This document shows positions 1 to 6,487 of a stretch of DNA of 14,642 bases, piece after piece. Where the stretch lies: the NCBI GenBank assembly GCA_026386835.1, contig JAPLMV010000013.1, forward strand, positions 1-14,642, written 5' to 3'. Position 1 is the stretch's first letter, and each line of letters opens with the position of its first letter. Source of the DNA: Planctomycetota bacterium (GTDB lineage: Bacteria; Planctomycetota; Phycisphaerae; Sedimentisphaerales; Anaerobacaceae). The position numbers were made by a program, and so were the translations under genes. The notes below the pieces were generated by a model that did no database searches, was not told the DNA's origin, and saw nothing but the letters and a program-made list of their open reading frames with translations.

Positions 1-1315
1 CTCCTGCGACAGCTCGCCCATTGGGGTCACGCACGATGCCGGTAATCTTGGGAACACCTTTAAGTTCAATCTCCAGCCTCGCCGTCTTACCATCCTCAAT
101 CGTTACAGTCTGCTGCTCCCGTGGAGGAGATGAATACCCTTGCTTATATGCCCCCTGCACTATGTATTCACCCGGCGCAAGACGTACCGCCGCGATACCC
201 TCTGAATTGGATACGCCGCTTGCTCCTTGGTTGCTGTCTTTTCCACGAACACTCACACTTGCGCCGGCAACCGGCTTTTTCTCATTGTCTCGGATGGTAA
301 CTTCAAGCATTCCGCCCTCACTTGCCTCAAGGATGATGCCGGAACTCATCTGTCCTGCCGTGGTGGTTACTGTTGCGGGCTTGATAACCCATTCTGCTGG
401 CTTCTCGCGTGACGGAACATCCCTTATTGTATAGGTCTTTGCCTCAAGGCCGTCAAAACTGAACGTGCCGTCATCTTTGGAGACGACAGGTTTAACGCCG
501 AATTGCCCACCAGGATTTTCTCCTGTGCATATCAGCTTTACTCCGCTAACCGCCTTGCCGGTGTCTTTTTCAACCACCTTGCCTTCGATTTTTGCTTCAA
601 TCGGCAGAATAATTCTTATATCCTTGCTTTGAACGGTATATTGGCCTGGAACGTATGACGCATTGTTTAGTGATTGCTGGGGCTTAAACGTGCTGATGGT
701 CGCCCTGCCTGCTTTTTTGACAGCAAATTCCGCCTTCGCTTCCGCCGGTATCCCGTTAAATGCAAAAACGCCGTTGTCGCCCGTCGTTGTCTTAAGCAAA
801 TCGAGAGGTTCGGCACTGGCGATATATTTCGCCCCATTCGGCCCGCCCTGTAAATCGCCCAACAGCAGCACCGAAATCCGCACCTCAGCACCGCCAACAG
901 GCTTACCGGCATCATCTACAACAACGCCGCTTAACGTGTACGGCTTGCCCATCGCTAGCATCATAACTTTATCTTCCCGCATCAGCCAGTTATCCCACCC
1001 GATGGCATAACCTTCCTTTGCCGCCACCAGCATATTAAAGCGATATTGTTTGTCTCCAGCCGTTTCAGCACTGAAAGAAAATCCGCCGTCCTCCCTGGTA
1101 ACCTGCTCTTCGGCAGTTACATTCTTGAGTTCGTTTCCTCCGACATCAGGCGTAAGCTGATACAGCGTCACCTTCGCGCCTGCGACCGGCCTATTTCCAT
1201 CATCAACGACCTTGCCCGAGCAGGTTATTTTTTTAGGAACATCCGCAGCCGAAACATTTGCGCTGAAAATACACGATAAAACCAATACTCCCGAAATGAC
1301 CCTTTGCATAGACAT
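1..1315 (-). CDS. Secreted multi-domain carboxypeptidase-regulatory-like protein (partial, C-terminus off window)
   Basis: The reading frame is open from an ATG at 1315 to the left edge with no stop, giving 438 visible residues; the end lies outside the window. AGGAGA sits 7 bases before the ATG, which supports this start. The N-terminus is a signal sequence: a basic MQR, a hydrophobic core, and a possible cleavage site V-S-A/A-D after residue 23. V-L-S-C ending at residue 15 could instead be a lipobox. At least five beta-sandwich repeats follow, each opening with a pattern like xGxVxDxxxxPVxGAxVxL, near residues 30, 122, 242, 336 and 422. This is the signature of CarboxypepD_reg / CnaB-like Ig folds. 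Such proteins are common in planctomycetes and are thought to act as extracytoplasmic binding or structural modules. No catalytic domain is visible, but one could lie beyond the edge. The partner and substrate are unknown. Confidence 0.88.
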   Translation of the reverse strand, partial: MSMQRVISGVLVLSCIFSANVSAADVPKKITCSGKVVDDGNRPVAGAKVTLYQLTPDVGGNELKNVTAEEQVTREDGGFSFSAETAGDKQYRFNMLVAAKEGYAIGWDNWLMREDKVMMLAMGKPYTLSGVVVDDAGKPVGGAEVRISVLLLGDLQGGPNGAKYIASAEPLDLLKTTTGDNGVFAFNGIPAEAKAEFAVKKAGRATISTFKPQQSLNNASYVPGQYTVQSKDIRIILPIEAKIEGKVVEKDTGKAVSGVKLICTGENPGGQFGVKPVVSKDDGTFSFDGLEAKTYTIRDVPSREKPAEWVIKPATVTTTAGQMSSGIILEASEGGMLEVTIRDNEKKPVAGASVSVRGKDSNQGASGVSNSEGIAAVRLAPGEYIVQGAYKQGYSSPPREQQTVTIEDGKTARLEIELKGVPKITGIVRDPNGRAVAG

Positions 1316-1742
1316 TGTAAAGTCTCCTTAGAAAAAGCCTCGCTGCTCTTAAAATGACAACGCAGCCATTATACCCCCCTTTGTCTAATTGCAAATATCT
1401 TTTTCACGTTTTTATGCACTTGTGCTCTTTGTGTCTTCGTGCTGGAAAATCTTTCCTATTTTAACACAGGTGGTCTCTTTTAAACAGTGGTGTAAAAAAC
1501 CCGACTTTTTTTGTAAAAAAGTGTAAAAAAGTGTTAGAAAGTGAACGATTTTTGTCAATAAATGCTCAATTCGTGTCAATTTTTGTCAGTTTTGTAACGA
1601 TGCCAAAAACGCCCTAACCTCTTACCCCATAAGTACTAATCGCAATTTAATGCCAAAATCTTACCCATTTTAATAATCTGAAATTGGCAATCTCGCAGCC
1701 AACATCGGATTACGGTTTTTAGTCACATCGGAGAGTTGTATA
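1316..1742. other. Gene-free AT-rich spacer
   Basis: No convincing coding sequence lies here on either strand. The spacer separates the divergent secreted-protein gene (minus) from the tRNA/tmRNA block (plus). It contains a short fragment at about 1419-1445 rich in 'gtgtcttcgtgc'-type sequence that resembles fragments at about 6892-6918 and 7228-7256. It also contains the A-tract repeat at 1513-1542, listed separately. No clear promoter for the minus-strand gene was found. Confidence 0.7.
1513..1542 (+). repeat. Three 10-bp repeats with phased A-tracts
   Basis: Two exact copies of GTAAAAAAGT (1513-1522, 1523-1532) are followed by a degenerate third, GTTAGAAAGT (1533-1542). A T7 run (1506-1512) and another A6 run (1494-1499) lie just upstream. 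A6 tracts spaced by one helical turn are the classic pattern for intrinsically curved DNA. Any function in transcription of the downstream RNA genes is inference. Confidence 0.7.
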
Positions 1743-1772
1743 TTGACATGAGGGGTTAGAAGCGATTACATT
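1743..1772 (+). promoter_or_regulatory. Promoter of tRNA-Arg
   Basis: A perfect -35 TTGACA (1743-1748) is followed after 18 bp by TACATT (1767-1772), which matches the -10 consensus at 4 of 6 bases. Transcription would begin near 1779, about 13 bases before the mature tRNA 5' end at 1792. Confidence 0.65.
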
Positions 1773-1791
1773 AAAAGAAGTTACGATTGAG

Positions 1792-1865
1792 GCGCCCGTA
1801 GTTCAATTGGATAGAATGACGGACTTCGAATCCGTTGGTTACAAGTTCGAATCTTGTCGGGCGCA
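1792..1865 (+). tRNA. tRNA-Arg (anticodon TCG)
   Basis: A 74-nt cloverleaf. The acceptor stem GCGCCCG pairs with CGGGCGC, followed by discriminator A at 1865. The anticodon stem ACGGA/TCCGT (1819-1823/1831-1835) encloses the loop CTTCGAA with anticodon TCG at 1826-1828, which reads CGN arginine codons. The T-arm carries GTTCGAATC. The 3' CCA is not encoded and must be added after transcription. The gene has its own upstream promoter and lies about 100 bp before the tmRNA. Confidence 0.95.
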
Positions 1866-1924
1866 TATTTTCATCATAAGCTCAATTTTATTTCAGTATT
1901 TTTCTCTTATGGTGGAATATTTGA

Positions 1925-1930
1925 TATAAT
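1925..1930 (+). promoter_or_regulatory. -10 element of tmRNA promoter
   Basis: A perfect TATAAT lies 34 bases before the mature tmRNA 5' end. The region expected to hold the -35 (about 1902-1907) is a poor match, so either promoter strength comes from elsewhere or read-through from the tRNA contributes. A short 5' leader of roughly 27 nt would need processing. Confidence 0.6.
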
Positions 1931-1963
1931 AAGCAAATACAAGGGCACTTTTCAAAGTTAATA

Positions 1964-2318
1964 GGGGGCGAATGGTTTCGACCGGATAGTGGCGAGCCAG
2001 ATTGCATGTCCAGGACGTCGGTTGGCCTGGCTAATCATCCGACAACAAATTTTAAGCAACAACTATCAGTTGCAAATGGCTGCCTAATTAGGCAACCCGT
2101 CCTGCCCGATTTTGCCTGCGGGTTTGGTAAGGGCGTCAATTAGCAGGCTGGCCCAGCCGGGTTGTTCGGGACGGTTTGGTGAGACTATTTCCGAAATAGC
2201 TGATTTATGAGCCTGTCGTTTGGCGCATAATGAGGCGAAAGAAATAAACAAACGGCTAAACATGTAGTAATCTGTCTTAAAGCATCTCGGGACGGGGGTT
2301 CGAATCCCCCCGCCTCCA
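1964..2318 (+). ncRNA. ssrA: tmRNA (ribosome rescue RNA)
   Basis: A 355-nt one-piece tmRNA. The 5' end GGGGGCGAATGGTTTCGACC is the canonical opening. Its first seven bases pair with CGCCTCC at 2311-2317, with one G-U pair, followed by discriminator A; CCA is not encoded. The T-arm GGGGGTTCGAATCCCCC is at 2294-2310. The tag reading frame best fits 2055-2087: Ser-Asn-Asn-Tyr-Gln-Leu-Gln-Met-Ala-Ala then TAA, with the stop inside a GCCTAATTAGGC hairpin, as in other tmRNAs. The resume codon (AGC) is inferred from the frame that ends in Ala-Ala. Tagged proteins are degraded by ClpXP, and clpX lies 0.5 kb downstream on the same strand. Confidence 0.95.
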
Positions 2319-2351
2319 GTCTTCGTTCGCTGCTTGTCAGTAAACGAAGAC
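2319..2351 (+). repeat. 9-bp perfect inverted repeat directly at the tmRNA 3' end
   Basis: GTCTTCGTT (2319-2327) and AACGAAGAC (2343-2351) are exact complements around a 15-nt loop. The repeat begins at the base right after the tmRNA discriminator. There is no T-run after it, so it is not a classic terminator. It may be a 3'-processing signal or the edge of an inserted repeat. Confidence 0.6.
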
Positions 2352-2386
2352 TGTCTCGCCGAAGCTTTAGCGAAGGCGGACATTTT
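2352..2386 (+). terminator. Probable intrinsic terminator of tmRNA, doubling as an interspersed repeat
   Basis: TGTCTCGCC (2352-2360) pairs with GGCGGACA (2375-2382) through 8 bp with one bulged T, and TTTT follows at 2383-2386. A GC-rich stem with a trailing T-run downstream of an RNA gene fits an intrinsic terminator. The core 'cgaagctttagcgaagg' resembles a dispersed repeat I recall from several uncultivated bacterial genomes, so it may also be a mobile or repetitive insertion. Confidence 0.5.
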
Positions 2387-2428
2387 GCTAATTGATAAAC
2401 GCAGCGAACTACGACTCGGCAGGCCAGT

Positions 2429-2674
2429 ATGAAATATTACTATGTATATATATTACAATCTGAAAATGATTCTGAAAGATTCTATACAGGTCTTACGGAC
2501 GATCTTGAAAGTCGTTTAAGAACTCATAATCAGGGGAAATGTAAACATACCTCCAAATACATTCCATGGAAAATCAAGACAGCTGTTGCTTTTACGGATA
2601 AAGAAAAATCTCTGGAATTTGAAAAATATCTTAAAACATCTTCCGGCAGAGCTTTCGCAAAAAAACGCTTATAA
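2429..2674 (+). CDS. Small GIY-YIG domain nuclease-like protein
   Basis: An 81-residue single-domain protein of the UvrC/YhbQ-like GIY-YIG family. The motif appears as Y-V-Y at residues 5-7 and Y-T-G at 19-21, followed by the conserved Arg-29 in L-x-S-R-L, His-33/Asn-34, and a Glu in S-L-E-F-E (63-65) that would coordinate the catalytic metal. The length is typical of the single-domain family, whose members are putative DNA endonucleases. The cellular role is generally unknown. The ribosome binding site is weak. It sits between tmRNA and clpX on the same strand, just after two hairpin repeats. Small GIY-YIG genes can be associated with mobile or repetitive DNA, which is a possible but unproven reason for its position. 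Confidence 0.85.
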   Translation: MKYYYVYILQSENDSERFYTGLTDDLESRLRTHNQGKCKHTSKYIPWKIKTAVAFTDKEKSLEFEKYLKTSSGRAFAKKRL

Positions 2675-2733
2675 AGCCGAGGTTTTGGAGTTGTACTAGT
2701 TCAGCGTGAGGGGGTAATCTTGTGAAGAATGGC

Positions 2734-2762
2734 TTGCATTATCGGGGCAGGGGGGATATAAT
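2734..2762 (+). promoter_or_regulatory. clpX promoter
   Basis: TTGCAT (2734-2739) and a perfect TATAAT (2757-2762) are separated by the ideal 17 bp. The predicted start near 2769 gives a leader of about 36 nt before the clpX ATG at 2805. This indicates clpX is transcribed on its own rather than from an upstream clpP, the usual arrangement in many bacteria. Confidence 0.75.
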
Positions 2763-2804
2763 ACCTAAAGTGAATTTTATGTAAATGACGAAGGTAAATA
2801 TATA

Positions 2805-4076
2805 ATGGCAAAGCAAACAGGTAACGGTAGAACAAAGGCGATTTGCAGCTTCTGCGGCAGGTCCAGTAGTGGGGCGGATGCTTTCATAGAAGGGCCAGGC
2901 AAGGTTTTCATCTGCCCGGAATGCGTGGATTTGTGCCATAATATCGTACAGCAAAATACCAAACGGCTCAGTAAGCCGATGGCGGGGCTAAAGGAACTGC
3001 CCAGGCCGCGAGAAATAAAGGAATATCTTGACCAGTATGTAATCGGTCAGGAGCACGCCAAGAAGTATTTATCTGTTGCTGTTCATAATCACTACAAACG
3101 GCTTGTACATACCGACAGCAACGACGGCGAAGTGGAAATCGATAAATCGAATGTTCTTTTAATCGGGCCGACAGGGTCGGGCAAGACGCTGCTTGCCAAG
3201 ACGCTTGCTCGGATGCTGAAAGTGCCGTTTGCAATATGCGATGCGACGACAGTTACGGAAGCGGGATATGTGGGCGAGGATGTTGAGAACTTTTTATTGC
3301 GGTTATTGCAGAATGCGGATTACGATTTGGAATCGGCACAGCGCGGGATAGTGTATGTCGATGAAATCGACAAGATAGGCAGGAGCAGTCAGAACGTCTC
3401 AATTACCCGCGATGTTTCCGGCGAGGGCGTGCAGCAGGCGTTGTTGAAGATGCTGGAAGGAACGACGGCTAATATACCTCCGCAGGGCGGCAGGAAGCAC
3501 CCGGAGCAATCGTATATTCAGATGGACACAACGCAGATACTTTTCATTTGCGGCGGGACATTTGTAGGGCTTGATAATATTATAAAGAAGCGGCTGGGGA
3601 AAAAATTGATTGGCTTCGGCTCAGAGCTGTCGAGCAAAAGCGATAAGGGAGACGAATACAGCGATGTTATCAACCAGGTGATACCGGAGGACGTAATCGA
3701 ATACGGAATGATACCGGAATTCGTGGGACGTCTGCCGGTAATTACGACTCTTACGGCACTGGATGAGGATGCGTTAATAGACATATTGACAAAGCCGAAA
3801 AATGCGATTGTTCGTCAGTATCAGAAATTCTTTGAGATGGAAGATGCTGAGCTTATATTTACCGATGACGCAAAAAAGGCATTGGCTCAAAAGGCATTGA
3901 AACGGGATACCGGCGCAAGGGCTCTGCGTGCAATTGCCGAGGAGCTGATGGTCGATTTGATGTATCAATTGCCTGAAGAGTCGAAGCCGGCAAGGTATGT
4001 GATTACGCGCGATATAGTCGAGGGTAAGGCCGCTTTATTCACCGCGAAACAGTCGGCCAAAAAAGAGTCGGCGTAA
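2805..4076 (+). CDS. clpX: ATP-dependent Clp protease ATP-binding subunit ClpX
   Basis: 423 residues, full length for ClpX. An N-terminal zinc-binding domain has Cys-14, Cys-17, Cys-37 and Cys-40. The AAA+ core follows: Walker A G-P-T-G-S-G-K-T (121-128), pore loop G-Y-V-G (154-157), Walker B V-Y-V-D-E-I-D (183-189), R-K-H loop (230-232), the I-G-F loop that docks ClpP (269-271), arginine finger Arg-309 in E-F-V-G-R, and sensor 2 G-A-R (370-372). ClpX forms a cytosolic hexamer that unfolds substrates, including ssrA-tagged proteins, and feeds them to ClpP. The I-G-F loop implies a real ClpP partner elsewhere in the genome. The ATG has a modest GAAGG ahead of it. The tmRNA gene is about 0.5 kb upstream. 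Confidence 0.98.
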   Translation: MAKQTGNGRTKAICSFCGRSSSGADAFIEGPGKVFICPECVDLCHNIVQQNTKRLSKPMAGLKELPRPREIKEYLDQYVIGQEHAKKYLSVAVHNHYKRLVHTDSNDGEVEIDKSNVLLIGPTGSGKTLLAKTLARMLKVPFAICDATTVTEAGYVGEDVENFLLRLLQNADYDLESAQRGIVYVDEIDKIGRSSQNVSITRDVSGEGVQQALLKMLEGTTANIPPQGGRKHPEQSYIQMDTTQILFICGGTFVGLDNIIKKRLGKKLIGFGSELSSKSDKGDEYSDVINQVIPEDVIEYGMIPEFVGRLPVITTLTALDEDALIDILTKPKNAIVRQYQKFFEMEDAELIFTDDAKKALAQKALKRDTGARALRAIAEELMVDLMYQLPEESKPARYVITRDIVEGKAALFTAKQSAKKESA

Positions 4077-4137
4077 GAAGATGGCGTATAGCGTACAGGC
4101 CGTGGCAATCTCAAACATATTTAGCCCTGCCATCTTC
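4077..4137 (+). repeat. 9-bp inverted repeat after clpX
   Basis: GAAGATGGC (4077-4085), starting right after the clpX stop codon, is the exact complement of GCCATCTTC (4129-4137), with a 43-nt loop. There is no T-run, so termination is uncertain. The rest of the 211-bp convergent gap to 4288 holds repetitive GC-rich sequence and no credible gene. Confidence 0.45.
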
Positions 4138-4287
4138 GCCCTTGGCGAGCTTGCCTCGGCGTAGCCCTTGGCAAAGCCGGGTGGCTGGGTTGATTTGACG
4201 AGTGGCGGGGCTCCTTCTCCTGCGGTCTTATTACGCGTAGCACCCGCGGGGTTCATCAAAATCAGTTTTACGTTAGATTTCTATAAA

Positions 4288-4713
4288 TCACTTGGCAAAC
4301 AGTAAAAGCCACACCAGTAATCCGATTATAGCATACAACAGAACACGCTGTCGGTTTAATTTATTACGCAAATCGGTCAGTTCACGCGGCACTTGAAGGC
4401 TAACCTGTGAAGAAATGTCCGCCTCTTCTTCTCTTTCTTGCGGCTCATCCTGCCATTGGTCTTCATCAATTTCATAAATGCGTGGAAGACATTTTTCTAG
4501 CGTCTTGCTGTCTCGATTGCTCAAATTTGCCCACGTTGCTGAAAATGCCATAAAGGTTTGCCACGTGTCTCCTTCAACCATATATTTTGCTAAGAAGCCC
4601 AGCTTGTCTGAAGGTGGGTTACCTTTTTCCTCCTTCTTCCAAGGAACGGACTGTTTTGTCAGTCTATATAGCCGAAGTTCTCTTAGCTGTTGCTCACATT
4701 GCGAGTTTTGCAA
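4288..4713 (-). CDS. Small protein with C-terminal membrane anchor, unknown function
   Basis: About 141 residues, not recognised. The first two thirds are hydrophilic and probably helical, with an acidic stretch around residues 85-105. The C-terminus (about 123-139) is a single hydrophobic segment rich in Leu, Ile, Val and Trp, preceded by Lys/Arg. This suggests a tail-anchored protein with most of its mass in the cytoplasm. There is no ATG in the frame near the 5' end. The call uses TTG at 4713; CTG at 4722 is another option and has GAGGA four bases before it. The open frame runs back to just past the stop of the upstream gene, which ends at 4751, so translational coupling or a frameshifted fusion are both possible. 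Confidence 0.6.
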   Translation of the reverse strand: MQNSQCEQQLRELRLYRLTKQSVPWKKEEKGNPPSDKLGFLAKYMVEGDTWQTFMAFSATWANLSNRDSKTLEKCLPRIYEIDEDQWQDEPQEREEEADISSQVSLQVPRELTDLRNKLNRQRVLLYAIIGLLVWLLLFAK

Positions 4714-4750
4714 CTCTTTCAGTTTGTCCTCAAATGCACAGGTAGAGTAT

Positions 4751-5725
4751 TCAAGAAGTTAAGTCTGCCAATATTTTGACTTTTTCTTTACTCGGTTTTT
4801 TGAGGATTTCCCCAAACTCCTGATATGTAAGGTTAAAATTGTGCGAGATTGCAGCACGTCTAACATCTATAATACTGTCAGCCTTTTGATGCGTTTCAAA
4901 AAATAACTGTTTCCGTAGTTTCTTGAGGATTATATCTTTACGATAAAGGAGGTTCTCTATCTGCCAATCTGTCAACTTTTTTAACACATCTTCAGGAATA
5001 CCCTGTGAAAGCCCAGCTTTAGGTGGCAAGTTCTCTACCAAAACATAGGCGCACGCATAGGGCAACTTTGGCACCAATTGCCATAGAGCTTCAAAGCCTT
5101 CTCCTTTGAGATATTCTCCGAATCCATCATATCTTAGGACTTGGTTGGTGTAATGCTTCTTAAATTCGGCATTGCCTGTGTAATCCAGTAAAATTTCAAA
5201 CAATTCATTCTCAGAAACCGACTTATCTTTAAGTTGGTGGTCGAGTGCATACAATATAAGATTTGCAATTTCTTTACCGCTGCATTTTAGACAACGAACC
5301 TTAGCAAGTCTCGCTGGTTGAGAGAGTTTGAAGAACGCATCTGGGTCATTCAAATCTTTGTCAGAAAAACCGAATAATCCCAGTTCCAACAATGAGTATT
5401 TGACCAAGTCGTCAGAATCTTCTTCTATACGTTTTTTAATCGCTTTCTTATCAGCATCGTCAGTATCAAAGAAACTAAACTGCTTTGCTGCCAGGTATCG
5501 CACATATGGACTTTTACTTTCTAGTGCTTTGACATGGACTTTGTCAGTAAAATATCTCGGTAAATTTCTTCTACGAATCTCTGTTAATATCATAATCTGA
5601 GACTCAGTGTTCAATCCGTCCCAAGCCGCAATTAGTTTGGTGATGCCGCTCGGTCTAATCTCTAAAAGTTCCTCAAGGTATTCAGGTAGATAGACCCTAT
5701 TCTGGTAGTCTGACTTACTATTCAT
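4751..5725 (-). CDS. Alpha-helical, HEAT-like protein, unknown function
   Basis: 324 residues, cytosolic (no signal or membrane segment), and not assigned to a known family. The first half has features of helical repeats, for example S-P-Y-V-R-Y-L-A-A-K-Q around residues 71-81, like a HEAT helix pair. It is Lys/Glu/Leu rich throughout. The ATG at 5725 is preceded by AAGGA at suitable spacing. A -10-like TATAAT lies 55 bases upstream, inside a 13-bp sequence shared with the promoter of the ClpP-like gene at 6422. The downstream membrane-anchored gene follows closely, so the two are probably co-transcribed. HEAT-like proteins usually act as scaffolds. Which protein it would bind here is unknown. 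Confidence 0.65.
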   Translation of the reverse strand: MNSKSDYQNRVYLPEYLEELLEIRPSGITKLIAAWDGLNTESQIMILTEIRRRNLPRYFTDKVHVKALESKSPYVRYLAAKQFSFFDTDDADKKAIKKRIEEDSDDLVKYSLLELGLFGFSDKDLNDPDAFFKLSQPARLAKVRCLKCSGKEIANLILYALDHQLKDKSVSENELFEILLDYTGNAEFKKHYTNQVLRYDGFGEYLKGEGFEALWQLVPKLPYACAYVLVENLPPKAGLSQGIPEDVLKKLTDWQIENLLYRKDIILKKLRKQLFFETHQKADSIIDVRRAAISHNFNLTYQEFGEILKKPSKEKVKILADLTS

Positions 5726-5772
5726 AGAATTTTCATCCTTCTTTTTTTACCTTACCATTTTTCTCTTTGACC

Positions 5773-5785
5773 AACAATGATTATA
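5773..5785 (-). promoter_or_regulatory. -10 region and shared 13-bp element of the HEAT-like gene
   Basis: Read on the minus strand, this is TATAAT followed by CATTGTT. The same 13 bases occur at 6446-6458 ahead of the ClpP-like gene. No good -35 hexamer is seen at 17 bp, which suggests dependence on an activator or a different type of recognition. Confidence 0.5.
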
Positions 5786-5852
5786 TCCGCCCGCGCCGGA
5801 CATAAAGCGGGTTAACGCCCATCAGACCGGACTGCGAGACCATCTCACACAA

Positions 5853-6422
5853 TCATGCCAGGTTAAACGATAGAATTGGGACATCTTTAGGTATCGCTGG
5901 ATTCTTAATTTCATTAACAATTCCTTTAGAGAGGGCAAAGTTAGGGTCTTTACACTCTCCTTGAGTAAATAATGCTTGCACTTCTTCTGGAGTTAATCTT
6001 GTTCTTTCTGTTATGATCCCTCGTATCTCAGTTTCTGAAGCGTCCATGCCACTGAGGATTTCAGTGAGTTGATTTCTATTCGTTGAAGTATTAGCTGCGA
6101 AATTCCAAGTAATACCATGAAATAGAAATGACGAATGGATAGATGCGTATCGTGTATTTGCTGATAAAAAAATTACGTTTGCTATTGAATCAATGCTTCC
6201 TGTGTTGTGCATAATTATCTCAATGGGAAGGGAACAAAGAAAATTATAGAGAGTGATACCAGCTTCTACTTGGCCGCCGGAAGAAGAAAAGAGGCAGTAA
6301 ATTACATCTGGCTTTTGCTGATTAATTATCTCGGACACAGCGGCCATTATGGCCTTTACTTTGACATCATTGATCGCATCAAAAAAGTTTACGTAAACGG
6401 TTTTATTGCTTGTGCTTACCAT
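5853..6422 (-). CDS. ClpP-fold serine protease-like protein
   Basis: 189 residues with the ClpP/crotonase-type fold pattern: a strand ending S-S-S-G-G-Q-V (oxyanion glycines 49-50), then G-S-I-D-S-I-A-N with likely nucleophile Ser-79, R-Y-A-x-x-H-S-S-F-L-F-H-G with likely His-102, and K-D-P-N-F-A-L-S-K-G-I-V with likely Asp-159. Spacing and order match ClpP, so it may be active, although sequence around the Ser is divergent from the usual A-S-M-G. There is no signal peptide and no membrane segment. AAGGAGAA precedes the ATG at 6422. It is not adjacent to clpX (opposite strand, about 1.8 kb away) and is too divergent to call clpP. Downstream lie the HEAT-like and membrane-anchored genes. Confidence 0.75.
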   Translation of the reverse strand: MVSTSNKTVYVNFFDAINDVKVKAIMAAVSEIINQQKPDVIYCLFSSSGGQVEAGITLYNFLCSLPIEIIMHNTGSIDSIANVIFLSANTRYASIHSSFLFHGITWNFAANTSTNRNQLTEILSGMDASETEIRGIITERTRLTPEEVQALFTQGECKDPNFALSKGIVNEIKNPAIPKDVPILSFNLA

Positions 6423-6445
6423 TCTGAGTTCTCCTTGTGCGCTCT

Positions 6446-6487
6446 AACAATGATTATACAGTCTGTATAAAACAGGGAACAGACTGT
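6446..6487 (-). promoter_or_regulatory. Promoter of the ClpP-like gene with a 9-bp operator-like inverted repeat
   Basis: On the minus strand, TATAAT is at 6458-6453, 31 bases before the start codon, within the 13-bp element shared with 5773-5785. Touching it, ACAGTCTGT (6458-6466) and ACAGACTGT (6479-6487) form a perfect inverted repeat with a 12-bp spacer covering the region between -10 and -35. This is the size and position of a binding site for a dimeric regulator. No good -35 is visible. Confidence 0.55.

Noticed and set aside
663..1010. Plus-strand ORF of 115 codons and the 82-codon minus-strand ORF in the same place
   Set aside because: Both are other-frame shadows of the secreted multi-domain gene, whose frame is continuously open from 1315 to the window edge.
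2084..2383. Minus-strand ORF of 99 codons over the tmRNA
   Set aside because: It is antisense to the tmRNA 3' half and the two hairpins. Its residues mirror the T-arm and the dispersed repeat, so it is not a protein gene.
4035..4259. Minus-strand ORF of 74 codons after clpX
   Set aside because: It overlaps the clpX 3' end antisense and consists of GC-rich repetitive sequence without a ribosome binding site.
5853..6422. ClpP-like gene as the canonical ClpP partner of the nearby ClpX
   Set aside because: It is on the opposite strand, about 1.8 kb from clpX with convergent genes between. Its sequence around the nucleophile diverges from the conserved A-S-M-G. A standard clpP probably exists elsewhere.
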